DNA of 26,553 bases, taken from positions 344,112 to 370,664 of the forward strand of contig FN648938.1 of NCBI GenBank assembly GCA_000310025.1. The letters are read 5' to 3'. Numbering within the stretch: position 1 is the first letter of the stretch; each line of letters starts with the position of its first letter. The notes below the pieces were generated by a model, which did no database searches, was not told the DNA's origin, and saw nothing but the letters and a program-made list of their open reading frames with translations. Source of the stretch: Ectocarpus siliculosus (taxonomy: Eukaryota > Sar > Phaeophyceae > Ectocarpales > Ectocarpaceae). This document shows, one piece after another, positions 1-11,000 of this stretch. The position numbers and the translations under genes are program-made.

Positions 1-205
1 AACCTTATATTTTCCAAAAGGGGGTCCCCCCCAACCCCCCCCCCGGCCCTTTTTTCCCATTGGTTTTTTTTTTCCCCCCCCTGGTTTTTCCCCAGTCAAA
101 AGGGGGGGGCCCCTAAAATTTGTTGGTCCCAACCCCCTTAAAAATTCCCCCCCCCCTTTCCCCCTTTTTTTCCCTGTGCCCCCCCCCCCCCCCCCCCCCC
201 CCGCC
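1..205. other. Low-quality contig-edge sequence
   Basis: Nearly every base here sits in an inflated homopolymer run of C, G or T, including more than 20 consecutive C at about 180-202. The texture is unlike the rest of the window and resembles base-calling or gap-filling error at a contig or gap edge. It lies within the intron that follows the last visible myosin exon. I see no gene in it, and any open frame across it (for example poly-Gly/Pro frames) should be ignored. Confidence 0.65.
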
Positions 206-223
206 TCCAGCCTGCGTTCTGAC

Positions 224-3200
224 CTAATGCCTGCCCCGATGAGGAAGCCGTCCTTATCGAAGTCGATCTGGATGAACTTGCCGAACCGCGACGAGTTGTC
301 GTTTCGCACCGTGCGGGCGTTTCCGAACGCCTCGAGGATGGGATTGCTTTGCAATACCTGGCAGGCCAAAGAAGGCGAATGTTAGTGCATGCCTGCGAGT
401 GTTTCTTGAATAAACAGAATTGACCGCGCGCGCGACACCGTAGCCGCTCTGACCAACGAAAAGACGACCGTCTCGTACGCAGCGGGAGCAAAAGCGCCAC
501 GTGTTTGCTAGTCATCGGGCGTGTTTGCGTGTGTATCGTGGTATGTGATTTCTGTTGCGATTTCTGTTGCGATACACAGTGTTGATCAAGGCTAACTAAC
601 CTGCTGTTCGATCGACTTGACGGAGTCGTCCCCTGCCAGGAGCGCTTCCGAGTCATGCCCTCCCAGGATGGCCAGGTACTTCATCACGATCTTTGTCGTC
701 TCGGTCTTACCCGCTCCGGACTCCCCGCTCACCTTGACAAAACAATAAAACAAACAAAAAAGTGACCACAACATCATCAAATGAAAAAAAAAAAAACACG
801 AATTGGTGGGTCGATAAAGACGACAAAACCGAAAAAAAAAAGTTTCTATCCTTGCCTGTTGTGGTCACCACAAAGCGAACATCGCAACAACAAACACGAT
901 CTCAGGCGATGAAAATAACCGTTTTTATTCAAGTCTACAAAAAAAGATACGTCCGTGCCCTCCCCCCCCTTCCTGCCCCTGTCCCGCTCTGTCTCTCTCT
1001 CCACTTCCCCCTCCTCCCCCATTACCATTGCCCTCCCACTACTCTCTCTCAAACGAAAGTTACCAGGATGGACTGATTTCTCTTCTGGTTCTCCGAGGTC
1101 GGGTTGTTCATCAGCCGGTAGGCATCGTCTGCGATGGCGTACACGTGGGGGGGGAGCCGGGACAGGTAGTCCGGGTCGAAGGCCTTGGCCTTGCCCTCCC
1201 GCCGGTACTGTTCGAGAATCTCATTTGTGTACCTTTTCAATGCGCGTACGAAAAAAGGGCGGACAGGGGGGCCACGGCGGCGATGGCGGCGGCGATGGAA
1301 AAGTTTAGTGGCGTTATAAGGAATAACAACTAGTCTTTGCACAAGGGTCTTCCCCATGACAAAAACAAAAAAAAACGCTTCTTCGTGTACGAACAAGTGT
1401 ACCTGCCAGTGTTGTGTTTGTGGGGACAATTCAAATCCAAATAGAGCAAGCTAAGCACCACAACAAACACCCCGAAAATACTCAAAGTTGCCTGAAGAAC
1501 AAGCGGAGGAGAAAGACGGAAAATACCAAAGATAAACGACACAAAATGACAAAAATGTAGGCAATACAGAAACACACAGGACAGACAGACAGGCAGACAC
1601 AGACAGACACAGACAGCAGCCATAATGGTGCCGTCGTCAACTGCAGAGCTCTGACTCCGGATATCCGGACGCAGAAGCGATTTTCCAAGTCTCCTGTGCG
1701 CGCCGCCCCCAATGTCAGGGGGCCCGGCGGATGAGAAAATGTTCCAGCGGTTCATATTCCCGCCAGGACCGAATGCTGCTTATTGGTTGATTTCCAGCAA
1801 AAAAAACACACGAGCACCGCTCCAAGGAGCAGCAGACGAATCACATCAATCCGGTTAATCCGACCCTAACAGACTCGTCAACCGGGATGAGCCGGTAGGC
1901 GGGAGGCGCGACCATCTAGATCGACCGCACAACGAAGCCAATCCCAAGGAATTACCTACGTTGCGTAATATACCACACCCCCCGGACCACTGTTCAAAGC
2001 CCGACCACTACTATACAGCAGTAGTAGCAGTGACGGCATCGAAAAGAGCGGCGTTGGAACCGTCTCATCGAGAGCTTGTCGGAAAATGTGTGATTCGGTA
2101 ATGGCACCCTTTCTCGTTGTTGGGGAATTAAGAGGTTGGAAAAAAGGTTCAGAGGGTGTTCAGTATTGAGCAAACTACGGTAGGAACGACGGCCGGAGAT
2201 AAAGAGAAGCATGCCACAAAAAATAATACAAGTACACTTGAACTGCCTGCTGTTGTTCAGATCGCAGCAACTTCATTCCACGCTGTAAACTATCATCTCG
2301 GTTGCGTCAGAAAAAGTTGAATGTAGCGACTGAATGCACGAAGCGATCGAAAAGACAGGTCCAGGAGTAGACCAATGGCACGCATTGAGCCAGCAGACCG
2401 GTGGCGTCAAATTAGGGCGCCATGTGCAGAGTCTAAAGAGATAGGCCAGTGCACCGCCAGCCTGATGAAAGCAACCGAACCCAAAACCAATCCAGAGGTG
2501 GGTGCATACACCAACATATCGGGAGGCGCAAAACAATAACACACATAAAATCATCGCCGGGAGAATCTGGGTAGATTTGGGACAATCAACCAGGACTATA
2601 ACCCCAACCCTACTACGCACACACACAAAAAAGCCTGACGTACATCACACGCACAATCATCGCAGGAGGTGTTGCGTATATCAACCAACCCGATCTGTAA
2701 CCCTGACCCTATCTCAATACAAGAAAAAAAGAAAAAAAAGGCGATGTATAACACAATTCCACACACAGCGGTAAGACAGAACGAGAAACCGATGGGAATC
2801 CAAGAAGAAAACAAGAGAAACTCACAGCGGTACCCTCCAGAAGGGGTTGATGGCCAGGAGGATGGGGCCCGTGTAGGTGTAAATCACGTCCTCGATGTAT
2901 CGCTGGTGGAGCGTGTAGAGGATGGCCGGCTCGTGCAGATGTGTCAGCACGATAAGGTCATCCACCCCCGGCCCTTCTTCGATACTCGCCTGCTCGCCGC
3001 GCGCGTGTTCCGAAAACCCAAGCAATCCCCAAGAAAGACCCCCCCCCGACCCCCACCCCCAACCATGAAGCACGAACCACGCCCACCGAGCAATAGTAAC
3101 GCCGGGCAGGCGTATTGACGCCAAGATGTATAAGCACGATGTTTGTCAGGCCCGCCCATCCGTCCGTTCGCCGGTCCATCCGATAATCGGTTCACATCGC

Positions 3201-6200
3201 GGCGATGGAGTTTTTGCACGCGCGCCGTTGCGTTGGGATTTTTTTCACCGCGAGGCAAGCACAGGCAGCGGCGGAATAATTTCCGGTTGGGTGTGCGTAC
3301 GGCAGACGCCAGAGTGCCAGGTGAAGAGGGAGAGGGAGAGAGAGGGAGAGAAAGGGAGAGAAAGAGAGACAGAAATAGGAACAGCAGTAGACGTGAGCCA
3401 CAAGGAGACCAGAAACACGAGGGAGTGCCCCGTGCTCGACTCTGCTCAACTAGCAGAGAGCCGGGGATTGGCCTCCAAGGAAACCATCTCAGCCTCATCC
3501 ACGTTCGATTAAATCGCACACGATGCTTGAATTGCGGTGGTGTTTAGCTTGGCGAGACTCGATACGATATGTGTCGAGAGAAGGAACTAGCGGCGGGACA
3601 TGGAAAACTCATTGAAATAAAAGTCACGTCCGACGCGGTGGACGCACCGCAGAGACGGACACACATCGCCAAGCAAGCAGACACGCGACACAGTCCCATG
3701 CGAACACCACCACCAGCGGCAGCAACCGTAACACCAGCTACAGCGAAGGAAGCACCAGCGGCAACGATATCAACACCAACAGCACCAGTAGCAGCAGCAG
3801 CAGCGACAACAGTAGCAACAACAACAAAGACAAAGAACACGCACCCCGCCTTGGCCCTTGACGTTCCTCAGCTTCAGGTGCTCCGTTCCCTCTCCCTCGT
3901 CCGCCTGGGCAGCCGTCAGCGTGTACACCTTCTCCTCCTTGTCGTCGAGCACAACCTGTAAAGAAGCAGCACATGCATAACCCACCCATTTGTTGAAACG
4001 CGTTACAACATACAACCACGTTCACCAAGTTGCCACCCGTGTGTTCAAACATACAGCAGTATTGAGCACGTACGACACGTTCACCAGAGACAAGAGGGGG
4101 AGTTGAAGATGCACGTGGCTTGAAGAAAAAACAAAGCATTAGAACGGTTCGTTTCAAAGAATGATTTGTTCCTAATCAAATCGTGGCTCTTATGATTCTC
4201 ATGCCGCCCACGCAAGGAAACACCCACGAGAAAAGGAGAGCCCTCAGATGCGTTCGCAGGCGAGGGAATGCCGTATCACGCGATACGTAACAGCACCACA
4301 AGTGGTCACGACGACATTTCGGCTTCTAAAACAAGTACTACCTGGTGTGTTTGTTGTGTGGAATGTGGGGTACAGTATCTGTCGCCCTGCCCTATTGTTG
4401 CTGGATCTGAGAAGATATTACGTTTCGGGACAACGGTGACCCGGAAAAAATGCTATGATCGATCGGGTGTGGTTGTGTTGAAGGGTGTTTTGACTTGCGT
4501 CGCCTGCGGGTAGCCTTTTCAATCGTCGCTCTTACTCCTGCATATGACGCGTATCTAGCGTTGGTATGGACGTCATGAACAACGGGAACCCTGTACTCTT
4601 GAATTCCAACGCTTCCATCGGTTGGGGAATGTGGCGCGGATATCGAAGGTCGGGAGGGAGACCAATGTAGACACCACCCCCCTTCCTCATCATCAACGAC
4701 CAGACCGTCGTGTACACAAAAATAACCATAAAAAGAACGACGATGGAACCAACACGAACGACCCTCGGCTGTATGCGTACGTGCTCGGCGATAGCGTGCT
4801 GTTAGCCTCTGGCTACACGGAATCCACGCTCGCGTCGGGTGATCATGGCCCCGGATACGGCGGCACCCTAGGGAGCAGTACTTCGCACGAATAACTTACA
4901 AAAAAGTATCCGTACTAATAAATTCAAAGCAGCAGAAAGCCGACACCGCGCACACGCGTGTACCACGACCAACATAATTTTCGATGCGATTGCAACTAAA
5001 TAGGGGGACACTAGAGGGGAGCTTGGCGGGGGGGGGGGGGGGGGGTTACTCATGATCACGCGCGCCGTCGCATTTCGGCCACGAACATGGCGTCTCTTAC
5101 TAAGGCGGGATGAGGCAATTGGGGTTGCTACCAACTAGGTGAGCACAGCACTAAGCGCGAAACGAAATGAGGTATTCGGCGATGCGCATTTAAGGGCTGG
5201 GCTGCACCCCGCTAAGGGCGACCGTGCGGGGGTGGCGGGGGGAGCACACCACTACGTTCGCTCCAGCCGTTGTGACGCTACATGTCGTTGACTCGCAAAC
5301 AATCCGCTTTTCGATTGCTAATGGCAGCAGCCAAGGTTGTGAGGCAATGACGAACAAACGTACCGTGCTATAACAAGATCACACACACCTCGCAATACCA
5401 CAACCGGCGGTGGAACTACGGGTTAACACGAGCCCGAACATAAAAATCATCTCTCAGCCAAGGTATAGGGCCACTTAAGATACCATATGCACGTCCCACA
5501 CAACGAACACACCCGCGGTGATAACTTTATTTCACTGCAAGTCAACATGCTATCGCCGGGGTATGTAATCTGGTGTACAAAGAGAATACAGGAGTACATG
5601 TATACAGGGATGGGAATGTTGCCAAACGAGCACACGCCGTCCGATTTTCGGGCGCTGTTACTACAGTACCTTGCTCGTGCGCTACGCTGCTCACGCACCA
5701 TAGCTCGCTCGCAGTCCTGCGACAAAACACAGTTGAAAAACACCCAACAGGCTGCAACCTTCCACAACCACCGCCTGCCAGAGCTTGTGGGTGCTGTTGG
5801 AATAGTCATCAAGAGAGGGTTGGGGGGAGGCTGCCGATACACGCCTTGCTCCACGACAGTCGATTTCAGTCGATTTTGGAGACTAAAATGAACTGTACGA
5901 GTACAGCAGTAGTGCTGTAGACGGAATTAGACGGAAGGTACAGCAGTATGCATGCCAAACACCACTGCCATCCGAAATTCCAACTCTCCTGCTAGCTGTT
6001 GCGTATTGGGATCATCAACGGTGAACACAGCAGTCTCATACAACTCCTTTGGGGTACAATACCTACTTCGGTATCCGTTGTGCATGTGCATATGCTTACG
6101 CATACGGCGCACTAACCCGGGGCCGGCTAACGGAATCATAGAGCGAACAAAAAAAGTCAGCCAGAACCAGAGTCATCGGGTGGGATAAGCACCACCACCA

Positions 6201-6629
6201 CCACTGGCTATTCGGCTGTTGCCTAGTGACACGCATCTAGATAGTCTACCTCTCAAGAACTACTGCTGCACGTTTCTCGGGATACATAGTGCTAAATAGT
6301 GAGGGCAAGCACACACAGGTAGGGGGGCGACGCTGTTCTGTCTGTGCGTGGCCCCACATCGGGGCTCTTCAGGAACAGCAGAGGCAAAAAAAAGGCTTAA
6401 GTCTCCATGTACCTGTACTGGCTGTATGTACTTAACAGCAGTAGTACATAAAACCTGTGTGCGGGAGGGTCATCATGACCATCATCCGAACACACCCCCA
6501 CCCAACACGGCTCGCGCACTTGCATACCTTTATGTGGCGAAGACTGCCGGTCTCCTCCCTCGAGATGACGGTGCCCCTGTGCCATTGCCCATCGTGAGCC
6601 TTCGCCCAGACTAGCGCGTTGAACTCCAT
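224..6629 (-). CDS. Myosin heavy chain, N-terminal motor domain (six exons, 3' end beyond left edge)
   Basis: Actin-based motor ATPase, N-terminal part only. Exons on the minus strand: 6528-6629, 3845-3955, 2826-2989, 1064-1232, 601-732 and 224-357. All introns are GT-AG and reading phases match at each join, giving about 270 residues. Residues 1-71 resemble the myosin SH3-like N-domain ([12 protein letters not shown] near residue 5). The motor follows: [10 protein letters not shown], then [15 protein letters not shown], then the P-loop GESGAGKTE at 185-193, [16 protein letters not shown], and switch [11 protein letters not shown] at 245-254. The invariant nucleotide-binding residues are intact. 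The start ATG at 6629 is the first in frame after a TAG 30 bases upstream. Exon 3 ends at a GTGAGT donor that splits a Leu codon and restores the conserved NPF...LYTNEI block. The first intron is 2.6 kb. The myosin class cannot be assigned because relay, converter, IQ and tail regions are missing. The gene is divergent from GET4. Confidence 0.95.
1575..1617. repeat. CAGA-type microsatellite in myosin intron
   Basis: An imperfect run of ACAG/CAGA units inside the 1.6 kb myosin intron (1233-2825). It is a simple repeat with no coding signal; open frames across it are artefacts of the repeat. Confidence 0.7.
2038..2085. repeat. Dispersed intronic repeat, copy 1
   Basis: This segment of about 48 bases shares a core (GCGGCGTTGG, then ACCGTCT, then TCGAGAGCTTGTCG) with 10002-10050 in GET4 intron 1, at roughly 85 percent identity by eye. 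It lies in a myosin intron. The two copies are in introns of different genes, so this looks like a remnant of a dispersed repeat family rather than a gene-specific element. Full boundaries could not be determined. Confidence 0.5.
3321..3371. repeat. GA-rich microsatellite in myosin intron
   Basis: An imperfect GAGAGG/GAGAAAG purine tract within the myosin intron 2990-3844. The Arg/Glu-rich frames it produces on the plus strand are repeat artefacts. The rest of this intron also carries a CAG/CAA-rich stretch around 3770-3835 next to the exon at 3845. Confidence 0.7.
3956..6527 (-). other. First intron of the myosin gene (2.57 kb)
   Basis: The donor is GTATGC after the exon ending at 6528; the acceptor is ...TTACAG before 3955. 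The join is phase 0 on both sides. Inside are a poly-G run at about 5029-5046, a perfect 7-bp stem at 5902-5919, and several ACAGCAGT words (4053, 5903, 5940, 6027, 6435). I found no convincing nested gene; the short open frames on both strands have random composition. Confidence 0.75.
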
Positions 6630-8032
6630 CGGAAAAGCTTCGGCGGCTGCTGCCGGCTACTTTTTAAAAACCACAAAAGGCTTCCGCCGGCCACTGCTGT
6701 GGACCGGACAGCCAAAACTCGAACCAGCCTGATGCCTCTGCGGCGTAAGCAAGCTGAGGGTTTCGAGATGCCCCACGATTGCGTGGTGGCTGCTCTGCCA
6801 CTTGCCCTTTGCTCCTGAGTCCGTGTTCTTCTGACAACAAGTGCCAATCGATCTTTCGCTGCTGCTGGCGCCAAAATCAAATTGTACTGCTGTACCACGA
6901 TCGGTGATCGATGTTTGTTTGCTGCACTCCTTGCTGGGTGTGAAGTAATACAGATCAGTCGCCACACGGCCCCCTTTCGGCCTTCGCTGACCTAGACTGC
7001 ACCACAAGGCAGCACAAACAGACGGCGAGAGAGAAAGAGAGAGAGAGCGTGGCGGAGGGAGGGGTACAGAAAAAGGCGGTTTGCAACGGCGTTCTTCCTC
7101 ATTCGGCCCTTGTCTCTGCTCCCTCTCTCTTTCGTCAACAACGGAGTCGAAAAATGCAGCAGACCACGCGACGCCGCATAATTTCGATATGGTTACAACA
7201 AGTCGTTCGCTTACCCTTCGGGCGAGGGCAGTGAAGAAAGACTGGAATCGTAGGCAATGAGCTACCAGCACGCTGCCGAAATGCAAGGCCGGAGTCTTGT
7301 GTGTGATGCAGCACAAGCAGGGGAAGTCGCCTACCCTCGTGGTGTATCCCGGTCTGTGCGTTCCGTCATTTCGGTAACAAAGCAAGATTGTTATTAGCTC
7401 TCTCAAAGGTGTGTTGCTGTAGGTGCGTTTTTCGTACACTTGGGCCCGCACACACGACGAAAAACATGATACTTCGATATGTCCACAGAGAGACAGAAGG
7501 AAGGCGAGACCACGCACGCCTGCCACAGGCATGCATATTCCGTCCAAGGCCCAAGTGCCTGCATAGAAATTGCTGCGACAGGCCCGGCGTGGGGGAGGGT
7601 CGAGAAGTCTGCCCGTCTTGCCCGTGTGTGTCTGCCCTCTCTTCCTTTGGCGAGGGGAACAACTCGAATTCCGATTTAGCTTTCCAAAAAAAGCACCAGG
7701 TAGTCCAACGCCATGCCGGCGAGAGAGGCAACGAAAGGACTCTCTGAGGCAAGCACCATTTGACATACCTCGACTGCACAAGCGATCCCGCCGGTAACCA
7801 GGAAGAGGGAGTCCAGCTTCTTCCACAAGCAAGCTCTTGGGAGGGCGTTGCCCGCCGTGGATTACCGTGTGCCTCTTTGTCTTCCACCTTGCGCTCTCTC
7901 TCTCTCTCTGTGTTACTGCGTGTTTGACCAGGGGATGCTTGGGTTTCATCCCCGCCTTAGTTTGCCGGGCAATGCCGTGAAGGGACAACACCACACACGG
8001 ACACAACACACAACACTCAACCAGAGGTAGCT
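6630..8032. promoter_or_regulatory. Divergent intergenic region between myosin and GET4
   Basis: These 1.4 kb separate two divergent start codons, so the interval should contain the 5' UTRs and promoters of both genes. I see no clear TATA box at a credible spacing. There is a GA/CT-rich tract at about 7027-7050, another CT run at 7890-7910, and two ACTGCTGT words (6693, 6886). Core promoter elements cannot be placed from sequence alone. Confidence 0.45.
6657..8009 (-). other. Unusually long open frame of uncertain reality (450 codons)
   Basis: An uninterrupted ATG-to-stop frame spans almost the whole divergent intergenic region, just upstream of the myosin start and on the same strand. The translated product is rich in Arg, Ser, Cys and His, has no domain I recognise, no periodic hydrophobic pattern and no sustained signal peptide or membrane segment. 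Composition therefore argues against a protein. A frame this long is still uncommon in DNA of mixed composition. It would overlap the probable 5' UTR of the myosin transcript. I do not accept it as a gene but record it. Confidence 0.15.
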
Positions 8033-11000
8033 ATGTCACGAAGACGCAAGCCCGGGGGCAACAGCCTGGACGTGGTGCAGAGGCTGCAGCAGCGGGTTTC
8101 CGAGGGAGAGTTCTATGAGGCCCTGCAGCTGTACAAGACCTCGTACTCGAGGCTCAAGGCCCAGGGCAGGCTCGATGATGCGGAGGAGCTGCTAACGGCG
8201 GGCGCCATTGCCATGTCCAAGGAGAACGAGGTATGCAAGGACCTACTGTAGTTTTGTGCATGCAGTGGCCGGTGGTGTTTTTTTTGCCGATGCCTTTTGT
8301 GTGTGGTTGACGTTGCTGAGTGCTTGGGATCATTTAGCTCACGGCTACCCTCTTGGCACTTAAGAACAAGACTACCACATGTATTCAATGCGTATGTAAA
8401 TGACAACACCTTACGAAGCTGAGACTCTACCGCGAAAGTGGTGCATTGATACCTACCCGTTATCTAACTACGTACTGTGCATATAGACCCATGCTCAGGA
8501 TGCTGCCCCGTGAATGCATACGTCCAAGGAAAATGTACGCGTATTGGCATTCTGCACACTTAGTATAACGCAAGGGTTACACATTACAGAACAAATATCC
8601 GCGTTGTACTTGGTACGTACATATGGTACTGCTGCAGCAGCATGCACTGGCTCCTTCAGAGGCAGGCTATTGATGCATGAGCTTGTCCTCCCGCTGGTTC
8701 CGATACTCCTCGGACTCACGTTCAGCCTATCGTGCACACCGGTGCGCATCCAGCCCTTGTGCACGGAAGGCCTAATCATAGGGTTGGCGACTGGCGCGCC
8801 AGTACAAGGAGAACTGGTAAGGGGGGGCCGCCGGAGGCGCCCCTCCGGAGGCGCGTTTTTACGTGATTTGACTTCACCAAAACATATTTTTTGGTTGATT
8901 TTGGGTCACTTTGACGATGCCAGAGTCAGGGTATAAATCCTTGAAATCCCCGAAAAATGATCAATTTGTTGGCAAGTTTGCTTAAGCTTTGGTTGGGTGT
9001 GACAACACGCATCTGCATCGGATTTAGCATGTAGATTTTGGTTGGGTGTCAACACACAGGCACCCATTCACCATGAAGCTGCTTCCAAACCATCTTCAAC
9101 TTGAAAACCTTCACAAGATGGTGCTCATTTTCCTTCAACAACACATCCTGGCTGAAAGCCACGAAAATCAAATTACTTTGCAATCCACCCGTAAAGGCGC
9201 GCACTACCCTGCCGTAGCTCCATCCAACCTACTCCCTACTTGACCGACCCCCTCGCGCCAAAACAATAAACAGCAACTTCTCAACTTGCGCAACTTGCGC
9301 TGTTGGTGACACAAAGAGCAGGCACACCGCTGCCAGTGACAAATTCGTCCATCGATCGCACGGTTGCACCTTCCCTCGAGTGCGGGCGCGTATGCCTCGT
9401 GCTTGCGCTCCTCTCTCACCCTCTCATTCCGGGCAATTTGGTGGGTTTCCATATGGTTTAGGAGGCATAATATGGGACGTACGTAACATGTTGAAGTACT
9501 GGCTGTACTGGCACCCCTCTGAGCCAGTCCAAGGAAACTGTCCAGTACAGGAATACTGTCAGTACTCACTGGTCCAGTCCCCAACCCTACCAAATCAGCA
9601 GCACAAGTCACGCTGTTGCTAGTCTACCACACAGCGATGCAGCCCACAGCACCGATCATGCAGCCGAATGACCCAAAATGCCTTCAAGATTACGCTGGTT
9701 GTTCCGGCCGGTAGTGTTAGTGTTTCCAGACAGCAGTTGTTTACGGTTCAGGTGTTCACGGTTCTGATATTGACTCTTCCCATCTACCTAAGGCTTTCAC
9801 GCCCTCTGATTGGTCGAGCGGTCTTTTTCTCTCCAGGGCCCTCTATCTGTTCCATCCCGCGGCTGCTCGCCTACCGTCCGTATGATTAGGTTGCATGCAT
9901 GACGAAAGATATCACACCCCTTGCACGATGCAAGATATCACACCCCTTGGACCAATTTTGTATTCAAAATTAACTCGGCAGAAAAAGCAGTGTGTGACTG
10001 TGCCGAAAATGGCGGCGTTGGCACCGTCTTGTCGAGAGCTTGTCGAAACGAACCATTTGAATTTTGGCATCCTCTTCGTCGCGGAGTATTCGACTAATGT
10101 TGTACACTCCATATCTCCTTTCTCCCGCTTGGGACCGCCTCCGCGAGAAGTCAAGTTAATGAGGAAATAGAACAGGGAGGGGGTTCGCAGACCGTATTCC
10201 CTAACCTCAACCCTAACCCAACGTCCCCGATTGTATGCTTTATCCAACATGTTTACTTAATAGGAAAACCCTGCGAAGGCTACTGGCTACTGCCCGCTTA
10301 CAGCCCTAATGTAGGAGGCAGGTGGCATCTTTTTGGAGAAATCATGCCAGCTTGAGCAACCCCGTCGATGAACTCTGTGCCGCATACCGGTTTCAGTTTT
10401 GGCCTTGTAGCGCGAGATCGAGGTGCTTGAAATTTTGCGATTTGAGCGCAATCTTCAGAATAGAAGTATGGTGACACAGCGCAGAACGGTGCGCGTCAGT
10501 TGCCGACAGCTACAGCACGCCACCAAGCAGCCACACTGCTCGAAAGTGCTAGAGGATACCGATGTGGTCTGTGAGCGGCGTCGCACGCCTTGACAGCAGC
10601 AGCAGGCAACCAGAAACGACGCTAGAGGTGTTCTCGGCAAGTGCATGTAGGTGCATGCAGCAGCTCGAAAGTTGACTAAAACTGCGTATCTTCTGGGTGC
10701 TTTGACGCGTCGCTGCCGTTCTCCACCTGTATTGGAGCATGCCCTATCGACGAACGGGTTGAACTCGAATCAAGCAGGATCGCCGGGCGTTCTCCTACGC
10801 CAAAACTTGTAAAGGTATTGGGTTTGGCACAGCAGTGTGATTTTTCGATCTACAATAGGCATACGGCCCAAAACGTTTTTAACATGACGCTTTTTCCTGG
10901 ATGTTTTGCGTCCCCCCGACATAAATCTGCTTCTGTACAAATCCCCTACGCTACGTTTGAGTTGTTTCGTTTCGTTCGCGAAACGCCATTCCCTTCTATT

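Noticed and set aside
2826-2834. Donor GTACCG immediately after the NPFW-R codons in myosin exon 3
   Set aside because: It breaks the reading phase with the next exon and removes the conserved L-Y block; the GTGAGT donor at 2820-2825 restores both.
3126-3547. Arg/Glu-rich plus-strand frames in a myosin intron
   Set aside because: Composition is produced by the GA microsatellite and no domain or splice context supports them.
10197-10221. Telomere-like CCCTAA words
   Set aside because: Only two or three interrupted units; too short and irregular to be an interstitial telomeric array.
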